Positions 1-7,722 are shown, counted from the first letter of the stretch. The stretch: 17,784 nt of DNA from Bacteroidales bacterium (GCA_012838875.1 DUOL01000014.1:1-17784); one strand, 5' to 3'. Notes: generated by a model not told the origin, from the sequence alone. Numbers and translations: made by a program.

Positions 1-35
1 CGGCAAAAAAGCGAGCTTGTAAGCTCTTTTTGCCG
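1..35. terminator. Terminator-like hairpin flanked by A and T tracts
   Basis: Bases 1-9 (CGGCAAAAA) pair exactly with 27-35 (TTTTTGCCG), and 13-18 (GAGCTT) pairs with 21-26 (AAGCTC); three bases (10-12) bulge. Read on the minus strand it is a GC-containing stem followed by a run of T, the shape of a Rho-independent terminator. It lies about 120 bases past the stop of the minus-strand S9 peptidase gene, so it could end that transcript, or one coming from outside the window. The far distance from the stop and the window edge leave its role open. Confidence 0.5.
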
Positions 36-74
36 CCTTGCGTCCCCACGGCTTGTGCCCGCGGACTTGGAACC

Positions 75-113
75 GGGCGCCGACCCGTGAGCGTTAGCGA
101 ACGGGGCACGCCC
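75..113. repeat. Structured intergenic repeat, copy 1
   Basis: Nested hairpin: outer stem GGGCG (75-79) with CGCCC (109-113), inner stem CCCGT (84-88) with ACGGG (101-105), loop GAGCGTTAGCGA (89-100), and an internal loop of CCGA on one side and GCA on the other. A second copy with the same plan lies at 7630-7665. The element is much more GC-rich than the surrounding genes and sits between the end of the S9 peptidase gene and the window edge. Two copies in one window suggest a dispersed repeat family; function unknown (REP-like element, transcript end or structural RNA are all possible). Confidence 0.65.
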
Positions 114-154
114 TAATAAAAATTAAAAAGAAAATTAGTATCCTGAGAAGTTTT

Positions 155-2290
155 TTATGGTAACAGATGTTGATGATGGAATTTTTCAATCTTATTCCAA
201 AGATGCACTCGCTCAATGCCTCGCACATTGTGCTCGTGAGCCGGATAGACAAAATAGTCCAACTGAATCCCATCTTCCACGGCTTGCCGCAAAAGCTCTA
301 AGGAGTGCTGCCAAACCACGGTGGGATCTTGCGCCCCATGCATAACCAACAACTCGCTTTTAATATTCGACACCTTGGGCAAAATATCTGCCTGCTCATA
401 ACCTATGGGATTCTCTTCCGGCGTATCCATGTAACGTTCGCCGTACATAACCTCATATTTTCGCCAATCCACAACGGGACCACCACAACTTGCAGACTTA
501 AACAGGTCGGGATAAGTAGAAATTAATGTCAAAATCATAAAACCACCGTAACTCCAACCGTCTAAGCCTAAGCGAGTTGTATCGACAAAAGGCAAACGTT
601 TTAAATAATTGATTCCCAAGATTTGGTCTTCAACCTCAAGAACTCCCAGCTGTCGATGAATACATTTTTCAAATTCTGCACCACGATAAGCAGTTCCGCG
701 ATTATCCAACGTGAAAATAACGTACCCTTTTTGGGCTAAATAGTGCAAAAAGACGCCCCCGCTCATAAAAGTATTGGTAACCATTTGCGAATGAGGACCG
801 CCGTAAACATAAATTAAACAAGGATAAGAAGAAGTCGGATTAAAATTAGGGGGATAAATCATCCTGCAATAAAGCTCAATCCCTTGTTGATTTTGAATAG
901 AAAAAATCGAATCTTGCCACTGTAAACAATTCTTGTAAGGATTCTCAGCCCGTAACAACTCCTTTTTAATCTTCCCGTCGCTACTACCCAATTCAATAAG
1001 ACGAGGCGTCTTCAAATTTTGAAAATAGTCTACGAAATATTGCTTATTTGATGAAAATTGCAGCGAATGAGTTCCCAATTCAGGGGTAAGATTAAGCAAT
1101 TTCCCATTTTTTAAATTGAGCGAATAGACCTCTCGGTTAGTCGGATTACTTCGGTTTGTTACAAAAAAAAGAAACTTTTCCTCACTGTCAACTCCCAAAG
1201 ACTCAATCACTTCCCAATCTCCTTTGGTGAGTTGCTTAATCAATTTTCCATCTTTATCATGCAAATAAAAGTGATTCCAGCCGTCCCTATTGCTTTGTAA
1301 AATTAAATTGCCATTTTTAAGAAAAAGAGGACGCGAACTGGGTTCTACATAGCGAGAGTCTCGCTCTTCCCACAGCACGGCTATTTTCTCTCCCGTTTTC
1401 ACGTCATATTTTATTAGTTTTGCGTGATTCTGCGCACGATTCAGATGATTAATAAATAGATATTTTTCATCAGGAGAAAAGGTGATATTGGTAAGAAACT
1501 CGCCATCTTCTAAATCGGTTTTAATATAATGATAAATCGGAATATTCACTTTTGTGGAACTGTCTACATCGAAAATTCCGACTGTTACTTGATGGCTCTT
1601 TTGCCCTGCCATAGGATATTTTATCAATTTGACTTCCGCAATGAGTGGAGAGGTATTAACAAGCGGATAATCTTTCACTTGCGACTCGTCCATACGATAA
1701 AAAGCAATAAAATTGCCATTTGGAGAAAAATATTGTCCTTCCTCTATCCCCCACTCGTGCCGATGAACCGCTTCGCCAAATTGAATATTTTTTCCCGTAT
1801 CGGGGCATAATAGGATTCTTTGATAACCGTTTTTAATACTATAAACATAAACATTCCCGTCCTCTTCTTTAGCTACAAAAAGCCTATGCATAAGTTGTCT
1901 ATCTATAACCGAAGTGGGCAAGTCGTCTTCAACCGACCAATTCTCCTTATCTTTTGTCAATATAATTTTTAATGAAGGAAAATAGAGTTCGTTCTCACTA
2001 ATCCACGTATAAGAGGGAAATCGGTTAAAAGAAAAAGCCGGAAGTAATTTTTCCAAGCGGGAAAAAGTAAGGAAAGTCTCTTCTTTGCCGGTTTTGGCAG
2101 AGACTAAAACGATATTATCATCTTTGACAAACGAGTATTGCTCCGTATCAGGTCTCCAAGAGAGATTTTGCAAATTGTCAAGTTTATATTTTCCTTTAAA
2201 AACACCCTCTAAATCAATAAGTTGCTCTTGAGGATAAATTCCAATAATAGTAGTTGCGATAAAAATTAATGATAAGAAAAATTTTTTCAT
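155..2290 (-). CDS. Secreted S9B dipeptidyl-peptidase-IV-like serine peptidase
   Basis: 711 residues, close to the usual length for bacterial DPP IV and prolyl tripeptidyl peptidase A. An N-terminal signal peptide (about residues 1-20) directs it out of the cytoplasm. Residues roughly 30-450 form the beta-propeller region and contain the conserved block around HRHEWGIEEGQYFSPNG, with E179 and E183/E184 as candidates for the pair that binds the substrate amino terminus. The C-terminal alpha/beta-hydrolase part carries the nucleophile in GWSYGG (S580), the acid in GAQDP (D655) and the histidine in HEHNV (H687). The family removes di- or tripeptides from N-termini, often after proline; whether this one is DPP IV or the tripeptidyl enzyme cannot be decided. 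It has its own -7 box at 2338-2345 and lies downstream of the transporter/lipoprotein unit. A peptide transporter upstream fits a peptide-scavenging role. Confidence 0.93.
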   Translation of the reverse strand: MKKFFLSLIFIATTIIGIYPQEQLIDLEGVFKGKYKLDNLQNLSWRPDTEQYSFVKDDNIVLVSAKTGKEETFLTFSRLEKLLPAFSFNRFPSYTWISENELYFPSLKIILTKDKENWSVEDDLPTSVIDRQLMHRLFVAKEEDGNVYVYSIKNGYQRILLCPDTGKNIQFGEAVHRHEWGIEEGQYFSPNGNFIAFYRMDESQVKDYPLVNTSPLIAEVKLIKYPMAGQKSHQVTVGIFDVDSSTKVNIPIYHYIKTDLEDGEFLTNITFSPDEKYLFINHLNRAQNHAKLIKYDVKTGEKIAVLWEERDSRYVEPSSRPLFLKNGNLILQSNRDGWNHFYLHDKDGKLIKQLTKGDWEVIESLGVDSEEKFLFFVTNRSNPTNREVYSLNLKNGKLLNLTPELGTHSLQFSSNKQYFVDYFQNLKTPRLIELGSSDGKIKKELLRAENPYKNCLQWQDSIFSIQNQQGIELYCRMIYPPNFNPTSSYPCLIYVYGGPHSQMVTNTFMSGGVFLHYLAQKGYVIFTLDNRGTAYRGAEFEKCIHRQLGVLEVEDQILGINYLKRLPFVDTTRLGLDGWSYGGFMILTLISTYPDLFKSASCGGPVVDWRKYEVMYGERYMDTPEENPIGYEQADILPKVSNIKSELLVMHGAQDPTVVWQHSLELLRQAVEDGIQLDYFVYPAHEHNVRGIERVHLWNKIEKFHHQHLLP

Positions 2291-2337
2291 ATTTGAAATA
2301 ATGAGTAATAATTTAAAAGTATTAGAAGTTTTTGATA

Positions 2338-2345
2338 CAAAGATA
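2338..2345 (-). promoter_or_regulatory. Bacteroidetes -7 box for the S9 peptidase gene
   Basis: On the minus strand the sequence is TATCTTTG, a full match to TAnnTTTG. The ATG lies 47 bases downstream. No TTTG is seen at the usual -33 distance; that stretch falls inside the terminator hairpin of the preceding lipoprotein gene. Confidence 0.6.
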
Positions 2346-2346
2346 T

Positions 2347-2393
2347 AAAAAAAGGAGACTGCCTGTATTTTTGAGCCAGCTCCTTTTTTTTTT
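2347..2393 (-). terminator. Rho-independent terminator after the lipoprotein gene
   Basis: On the minus strand, GGAGCTG pairs with CAG and CTCC (one bulged base), and the stem extends through seven A/T pairs into a T run. The stem arms are 2347-2361 and 2377-2390. It begins about 20 bases after the stop of the lipoprotein gene (2414). Because both arms carry A and T tracts it could act in both directions, but only the minus strand has a gene running into it. Confidence 0.85.
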
Positions 2394-2413
2394 CAGAAAA
2401 TCAACTATTGAAT

Positions 2414-2929
2414 TTAGTTTATTTCATCACTATTTGCCTCTATCTCTTCGGTAATATCTTCTGTTACTTCTTCAAGCTCTTCTACTTCTTCCGTAATAAT
2501 TTCATTACCGTTGTAGTAGTCATTTAAGATATTGAGGTTTTTAATAAATAAATCAGTGGCTTTGGCTATTTCATCTTTTTTACTTTCAATAGCTTGAATA
2601 TATTTTTCTTCGTAGCCATTTGACTTTTTACCTTTACTAATTCTTTCTTTATCTTTTTTAATATTAGAGTTAATGCGATTAATTAATTCATAGTACTCTT
2701 CGGCTAATTTTTTCAGCTGTCTGTATTCTGAATCTTTATTTTCCTCTTTATTTTTCGTAGGATTAATTCCATCTATAACTCCATCTTGATTAAATTTTTC
2801 AAACGTAGAGTTAAATTGATTAAGTTTAGAAATACTTAAGTCAACATCTTCTACAGCATTTTGTTTTGAGCAAGCTACTGTCATTAACGATAAAACTGCA
2901 ATAGCTAAAAAATATGTTATCTTTTTCAT
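2414..2929 (-). CDS. Hypothetical acidic coiled-coil lipoprotein
   Basis: 171 residues; I do not recognise the family. The ATG at 2929 begins a lipoprotein signal peptide ending LMTVAC, with C20 as the likely lipidated cysteine. A longer frame reaches 2944 but would begin on TTG, so the ATG is preferred. The mature protein is highly charged and predicted helical (about residues 70-135 rich in K, E, I and L, coiled-coil-like). It ends in a strongly acidic tail of repeated E-E-hydrophobic units, from about residue 144. The gene starts 20 bases after the POT transporter stop on the same strand and is followed by a terminator, so the two are probably co-transcribed. A periplasmic or outer-membrane partner role next to the transporter is only a guess from position. 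Confidence 0.8.
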   Translation of the reverse strand: MKKITYFLAIAVLSLMTVACSKQNAVEDVDLSISKLNQFNSTFEKFNQDGVIDGINPTKNKEENKDSEYRQLKKLAEEYYELINRINSNIKKDKERISKGKKSNGYEEKYIQAIESKKDEIAKATDLFIKNLNILNDYYNGNEIITEEVEELEEVTEDITEEIEANSDEIN

Positions 2930-2949
2930 TTTTTTAAAATTCAAATTAA

Positions 2950-4542
2950 TTATTTAGTGATTTTTTCTAACCATTTTAACATTGCTAACATTGTAATCAT
3001 TGATAATAGACAAGCCACAACGAAAACTGTCCATGTTAGCCATAGTGGCGTGCTTTCATATAAAATAGCACCGATAAACAACAACTGATTTCCTATTGCT
3101 GTTGCACCTAACCAACCTCCCTGCATTAGTCCTTGCAAATGAGGCGGAGCAACTTTCGAAACAAAAGAGATACCGAGCGGACTAATAAAAAGTTCTGCAA
3201 CCGTTAATATAAAATATGTTCCTATAAGTAAGAAAGGAGAAACTTTAAGCGAATTGTCCAACGGACTACTTTGTATATCTTTAAATAGTGGTAGGTCGTA
3301 AGAGCCGATTGCCATAACAACGTATGCAGTCGCGGCTATTCCCATACCGATAGCAATTTTCTTCGGTGTTGAAGGCTCTTTTCCTCTTGCTCTAAGCCAC
3401 CCAAAGAAAGCCATAATAATAGGAGTAAGGAACACAATGAAAAATGGATTAATAGATTGGAAAATTTCAGCTCCTTGTATTGTTACAAAACCTAAATTAA
3501 TTTTAATTCCCGATAAATCGGTATAATCACGTGCAAACATAGTTAATGTTAAACCGTTTTGATGGAAAGAAAACCAGAAGAAAATTACAACTGCAAAAAC
3601 AGCTAATAAAGCATATATACGCTGTTTAATTTCTTTAGCGTCCATAGTAATTTCTACTTCTTGACCTTCTGTAACTTTAGATTTCTTCTCAACATTAGGG
3701 AAGTGTTTTCTATTAAATAAATAAATAGTCAAAGAAATAAGCATCGCTCCGATAGCTGCAATAAAAGCGTAATGGAATCCTGTAGTAAACACATTTAAAT
3801 AGTCGTTTGCAAAGGCTGTCAAGTTTTCTGTTTGTCCACCTACTTCGGTAGCTAAATTTTGAAATTTACTTACCGGATCTAAGCCAAATAATTTTTCAGC
3901 AAATCCTTGAGCATTATCTAAAGCACCAGTACCAACAACCTTAGTTGTTTCTAATGAGTTTCCTACATGCTGATGGCAAAGTGCCGGAAGATTTGCATCG
4001 TATGCGTAATCATGTCTTGCTAACCACCAGTTTCTAATTCCGATTGCCGTAAAAGGAGCAAAAACAGCGCCGACATTGATAAACATATAAAATAAGGAAA
4101 AACCGGAGTCTCTCATTTTCCCATACTTTTCATTATCATACATTTGTCCGACAAGAGCTTGTAGATTACCTTTGAAAAGACCATTACCAAACGCAATGAC
4201 AAACAAACCGACACAGGTAACAACAAGCATTGCCAATTGATTCGCTACAGGAGTTTCTGTTGGAATTCCAATCATAAAATATCCGGTTGCCATGACAATT
4301 AAGCCCACGAAAATAACTCCTTTGTAATTTCTCAATCTGTCTGCGATTAAACCGCCGACAAAAGCTAAAATGTAGATAGAAAAATAAAAAATTGAATAAA
4401 TAAGACCTGCATCCTTTCCATTTAAGCCAAATTTTGCTTGCAAGAACAAAACTAAAATCGCCATCATGGTGTAAAAGCCGAAGCGTTCACCCATGTTCGC
4501 TAAGGATGCTCCTAATAATCCTTTCGGATGATTTTTAAACAT
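2950..4542 (-). CDS. POT/PTR2-family proton-coupled oligopeptide transporter
   Basis: 530 residues with about 12-14 hydrophobic segments, an inner-membrane major-facilitator protein importing di- and tripeptides with protons. Family marks: N-terminal NMGERFGFYTM (the ExxERF region of helix 1), GNGLFKGNLQALVG (residues 119-132, the GxGxxKPN-like motif with K124), RDSGFSLFYMFINVGA (144-159), FFWFSFHQNG in the seventh helix (321-330) and AELFISPLG (449-457) with E450. Two departures from the standard bacterial form are visible: the first Glu of ExxER is N16, and an insert of about 85 residues (about 170-255) separates helices 5 and 6, which would place it in the periplasm. A -7 box lies 48 bases upstream. 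The unknown lipoprotein gene follows after 20 bases. Confidence 0.93.
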   Translation of the reverse strand: MFKNHPKGLLGASLANMGERFGFYTMMAILVLFLQAKFGLNGKDAGLIYSIFYFSIYILAFVGGLIADRLRNYKGVIFVGLIVMATGYFMIGIPTETPVANQLAMLVVTCVGLFVIAFGNGLFKGNLQALVGQMYDNEKYGKMRDSGFSLFYMFINVGAVFAPFTAIGIRNWWLARHDYAYDANLPALCHQHVGNSLETTKVVGTGALDNAQGFAEKLFGLDPVSKFQNLATEVGGQTENLTAFANDYLNVFTTGFHYAFIAAIGAMLISLTIYLFNRKHFPNVEKKSKVTEGQEVEITMDAKEIKQRIYALLAVFAVVIFFWFSFHQNGLTLTMFARDYTDLSGIKINLGFVTIQGAEIFQSINPFFIVFLTPIIMAFFGWLRARGKEPSTPKKIAIGMGIAATAYVVMAIGSYDLPLFKDIQSSPLDNSLKVSPFLLIGTYFILTVAELFISPLGISFVSKVAPPHLQGLMQGGWLGATAIGNQLLFIGAILYESTPLWLTWTVFVVACLLSMITMLAMLKWLEKITK

Positions 4543-4590
4543 AATACATCGTTTTTTAGTTACTAAATTATTTTTCTAAATTTTAATCGG

Positions 4591-4598
4591 CAAAATTA
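4591..4598 (-). promoter_or_regulatory. -7 box for the peptide transporter gene
   Basis: Minus strand TAATTTTG matches TAnnTTTG and is followed by C. A TTTG (minus strand) at 4614-4617 lies 15 bases upstream, somewhat shorter than the usual -33 to -7 spacing of about 19. It lies in a divergent intergenic region shared with the nnr gene on the plus strand. Confidence 0.55.
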
Positions 4599-4672
4599 AT
4601 AAAAAAAAGATAACAAAACTGACTTTTGCAATTTTTCGTGAATTAGAGAAAAAATTAGATGAAATTAATTTG

Positions 4673-4680
4673 TACTTTTG
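4673..4680 (+). promoter_or_regulatory. -7 box for the NAD(P)H-hydrate repair gene
   Basis: TACTTTTG is a full match to TAnnTTTG and continues as CAAT. Transcription would begin near 4686-4690, giving a leader of roughly 12 bases before the ATG at 4701. This argues against the in-frame ATG at 4659, which would lie upstream of the promoter. Confidence 0.65.
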
Positions 4681-4700
4681 CAATAAATTTAGAAAAAGTT

Positions 4701-6221
4701 ATGATTTTAACTGCTGAGCAGATTCGGGAATGTGAAAAGTTGACAATGGAACAAGAACCCATTTTGTCCATAGATTTAATGGAACGGGCTGCTTCTAATT
4801 TTATCGAGAAACTAAATACAATTGTAGAATTAAAACAATTCTCTTCGATTGCTATCTTTTGCGGTCCCGGAAATAATGGCGGAGACGGTTGGGCAATTGC
4901 CCGCCTGCTCGCCAAAGAAGATTATCATATTATAGCTATCAACGTGTCGGAAAAATCTCACTACTCCTCCGACTGCGACATAAATAGAAAAAGAACGGAA
5001 CAGATAAGCAAAACCTCACCGAATCTATCCATCTCTCCATTTTCAACGAATTTAAAATTTGATAAAAACACCCTCATTATTGACGCTATCTTTGGAATAG
5101 GTCTTTCAAAACCTATAACGGGTTTCTACGCAGAAGTTATTCAATTTATCAATCAACTCAATATAATAGTCGTTGCCGTGGACGTTCCATCGGGACTTTA
5201 CGTAGACACGCACACTCCTAAAACAAACATCTCTATTTCAGCAACTTACACGATTACTTTTCAATTTTTAAAACAAGCATTTGTTTTGGCGGAAAATGAG
5301 AATCGCGTGGGCAATTGTCACGTAGCGGATATTGGATTAATAGTTCCGGAAAACATAGCTCCGCCGGCAAAATTGATAACCCTTCCATTCGTTTCACAAT
5401 TTATAAAAAAACGAAAAACTTTTACACATAAAGGCGAAGAAGGCACGGGCTTACTAATTGCAGGCTCATATACCATGCCGGGGGCGGCGGTTTTGGCTAC
5501 AAAAGCGGCTTTACGCGGAGGTATCGGAAAAGTTATAGTCCATACACCCAAAAGTGTTATATCATTCATTATCAACGCAATACCCGAAGCAATTCTCCAG
5601 CCTGACAAGGACGACCACATTTTCACTTCCGTCCAATTAGAAAACTTAAAAGCCCACACTATCGCAATAGGTTGTGGACTCGGAAAAGAGGATAAGAGTG
5701 TCGTTGCTCTCAAAAATCTACTCGAAGAAGTACGCTCGCCCGTCATTTTAGATGCAGATGCACTCAACATTTTAGCAGATAACAAAACGTGGCTCGCTTT
5801 TTTGCCGCCAAACTCAATTCTAACACCTCATATTAAAGAATTTGAACGGCTGGCAGGAAAAGCTGACAATGACTTTGCAAGATGGGATAAAGTGAAAGAA
5901 TTTGCTATGAAATACGAAGTTGTTGTTATTCTCAAAGGTGCCTACTCTTTAATTGCGCTCCCGGACGGCAAATTGTTAGTAAATTGCTCGGGCAACCCCG
6001 GAATGGCAACCGCAGGAAGCGGAGACGTTTTAACGGGCTTACTCTTAGCACTGACCGCACAAGGCTACTCCTTCCCTATTGCCGCAATCGTAGGGACATT
6101 CATTCACGGACTTGCAGGCGACCTGGCTCTCAAAAATCAATCCCTCGAAAGCCTTATAGCTTCAGATATTATAAATTATTTCGGAAATGCTTTTAAATCT
6201 TTCAAAAATGAAAAAAAATAG
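4701..6221 (+). CDS. nnr: Bifunctional NAD(P)H-hydrate epimerase / dehydratase
   Basis: 506 residues, the usual length for the fused YjeF-type enzyme that repairs damaged (hydrated) NADH and NADPH in the cytoplasm. The N-terminal epimerase domain (about 1-215) has GPGNNGGDGWAIAR (55-68), DAIFGIG (128-134) and DVPSGL (161-166). The C-terminal ADP/ATP-dependent dehydratase domain (about 235-500) has HKGEEGTGLLIAGS (243-256), LTPHIKEFERL (374-384), LKG (411-413) and GNPGMATAGSGDVLTG (431-446), the last holding the catalytic aspartate D442. Start: the ATG at 4701 gives the normal N-terminus MILTAEQIRE; a longer frame from 4659 adds 14 residues lying across the -7 box. The stop overlaps the start of the thioredoxin-like gene by 14 bases, implying co-translation. 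Confidence 0.95.
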   Translation: MILTAEQIRECEKLTMEQEPILSIDLMERAASNFIEKLNTIVELKQFSSIAIFCGPGNNGGDGWAIARLLAKEDYHIIAINVSEKSHYSSDCDINRKRTEQISKTSPNLSISPFSTNLKFDKNTLIIDAIFGIGLSKPITGFYAEVIQFINQLNIIVVAVDVPSGLYVDTHTPKTNISISATYTITFQFLKQAFVLAENENRVGNCHVADIGLIVPENIAPPAKLITLPFVSQFIKKRKTFTHKGEEGTGLLIAGSYTMPGAAVLATKAALRGGIGKVIVHTPKSVISFIINAIPEAILQPDKDDHIFTSVQLENLKAHTIAIGCGLGKEDKSVVALKNLLEEVRSPVILDADALNILADNKTWLAFLPPNSILTPHIKEFERLAGKADNDFARWDKVKEFAMKYEVVVILKGAYSLIALPDGKLLVNCSGNPGMATAGSGDVLTGLLLALTAQGYSFPIAAIVGTFIHGLAGDLALKNQSLESLIASDIINYFGNAFKSFKNEKK

Positions 6222-7611
6222 ACTGTTCTGGGGAACTTTAATACTATGTTTTATCTCTACAACCTTATCGGCACAAAAATTTGAAATATCGTTTTTGCAC
6301 GACCAACCCCAATATGATTCGCTGTATTTACAAGCCTATAATGGAACGAAATTTGTTTCTTTATATAGTTGTTCCAACTCACCGACTACCGTTTTCAAAG
6401 CCAAAGACAAATTACAATGTGGTCAATATCAAATTGTTGGCGACTCCGTTCCCTTGGTGCAATTTCTTATTTCAAATAGCAAAAAAGAGATAAAAATGAA
6501 AATATTTTTGAACGGTGATTCAATATCCTTTGAAAATAGCAATGAAAATAACGCATACATTACATTTAATAGAGAATTATCGGAATTTCAAAAAAAGATG
6601 AATAGAATTGAAAAAGAGTTTACTGATGCCAAAAAAAGTAGTATGCCCGACTATATGTTGCAAACGATGGCTGATAATCTCATAAAAAAAGCCCAAGAGA
6701 GCGAAAAAAAGCATCGCGAATTTCAAGAAGAAATGATAAAAGAGAATGAGGGAACTCTCTTAGCTTCTATCGTGAAAATAAGCATGGAAATCCCAACGCC
6801 GCCACCCTCTTTTTACCAAAATCGAGAATTATTGCAGAGCTATTATACCGAACATCTTTTCGACAATTATAATTTTGACGATGAGCGTTTAGCTTACACT
6901 CCCCTCACCTCCGAAAAAATCAAAGAATTTGCAAGATTACTCTACCAGTTTGAAAGAGAACAAGATGGCATTCCTTATCTAAACTCTTTATTGACTAATA
7001 TGAAACGCCATACCTCTACCTATTATCTTTTTTTCGACCAATTGGAAAAAATTTTAGGAAATTATGTCTCCCCTTTTTACACGGAAACTATTTATATAAC
7101 GATGTTAAAAGATGCTCTCTCTCTGCCCGATTTGGAAGATATCAGAAAAACTCGATATAGTAAAGAGCTTAAAAAATTAAATAAAAACTTGCAGGGCGAT
7201 ATCGTCCCCAATTTTGATATAAAACTTCCTAACGACAGTCTTACAACACTTTACGATTTTAAAGCCAATTATCTTATTCTCTATTTCCAAAATCCTGACT
7301 GTCCTTCTTGTATTGAGATGCGAAATAGAATGGCGAAAATGTCTGTTTTAAATCAGGCTATTGATGACCGAAAAGTTACTGTTTTAACTGTCTATTTTGA
7401 AGAGAGCGAAGAAGTTTGGAAGCAATACCTAAACAAAGATGCCAACCCTCGCTATGTGAATGCTTGGAATTACAAATATAATATTGACAGTGACGAACTT
7501 TATGACCTACGAAGGATTCCCTACGTTTTTTTACTTGATAAAGACAAAAGGGTTATAAAAAAAGATTTGTTAGTCAATGAAATAGAGTATTATATTAAAA
7601 GATTAAAATAG
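6208..7611 (+). CDS. Secreted thioredoxin-like protein with long N-terminal region
   Basis: 467 residues. A signal peptide (about 1-22, ending STTLSAQ) exports it to the periplasm. Residues about 23-120 look like the beta-rich DUF4369-type domain common in Bacteroidales thioredoxin-like proteins; about 120-320 is a helical, DUF5106-like middle region. The C-terminal thioredoxin fold starts near 330 (GDIVPNFDIKLPN) and has the active-site motif CPSC (365-368, in NPDCPSC) and a cis-proline loop RIPYVF (436-441). The family reduces or shuffles disulfides of exported proteins; the substrate is unknown. Start: ATG 6208 precedes a clean signal peptide; the ATG at 6187 would add seven residues and extend the overlap with the hydrate-repair gene. 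The first gene of the pair supplies the promoter, as no -7 box is seen inside its end. Confidence 0.85.
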   Translation: MKKNRLFWGTLILCFISTTLSAQKFEISFLHDQPQYDSLYLQAYNGTKFVSLYSCSNSPTTVFKAKDKLQCGQYQIVGDSVPLVQFLISNSKKEIKMKIFLNGDSISFENSNENNAYITFNRELSEFQKKMNRIEKEFTDAKKSSMPDYMLQTMADNLIKKAQESEKKHREFQEEMIKENEGTLLASIVKISMEIPTPPPSFYQNRELLQSYYTEHLFDNYNFDDERLAYTPLTSEKIKEFARLLYQFEREQDGIPYLNSLLTNMKRHTSTYYLFFDQLEKILGNYVSPFYTETIYITMLKDALSLPDLEDIRKTRYSKELKKLNKNLQGDIVPNFDIKLPNDSLTTLYDFKANYLILYFQNPDCPSCIEMRNRMAKMSVLNQAIDDRKVTVLTVYFEESEEVWKQYLNKDANPRYVNAWNYKYNIDSDELYDLRRIPYVFLLDKDKRVIKKDLLVNEIEYYIKRLK

Positions 7612-7629
7612 TAATCATCATTTTCTTTA

Positions 7630-7665
7630 GTGCGCCGACCCCGAGCGTAGCGAGGGGGCACGCCC
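7630..7665. repeat. Structured intergenic repeat, copy 2
   Basis: Same plan as 75-113: outer stem GTGCG (7630-7634... arm) with CGCCC (7661-7665; four of five pairs), the shared CCGA (7635-7638), inner stem CCCC (7639-7642) with GGGG (7654-7657), loop GAGCGTAGCGA (7643-7653) and the shared GCA (7658-7660). It lies 18 bases past the stop of the thioredoxin-like gene and upstream of the perR promoter. A GC-rich hairpin at this spot could end the transcript, but no T run follows it directly. Confidence 0.65.
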
Positions 7666-7722
7666 TGATTAAAAATAATAATAAAAAATTATTTTCTTAG
7701 CTTTTTGTATTAAAATTTTATG

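Noticed and set aside
157..526. Small plus-strand open frames across the end of the S9 peptidase gene
   Set aside because: They lie wholly antisense to a well-supported gene with intact catalytic residues, have no family resemblance and no promoter; shadows of the real frame.
5318..5785. 155-codon minus-strand open frame inside the nnr gene
   Set aside because: It is antisense to the conserved dehydratase domain and has no recognisable protein features, so it is a shadow.
7672..7695. AAAATAAT/ATTATTTT inverted repeat before perR, considered as a terminator
   Set aside because: Eight A/T-only pairs around an 8-base loop in very AT-rich DNA are expected by chance and would be unstable.
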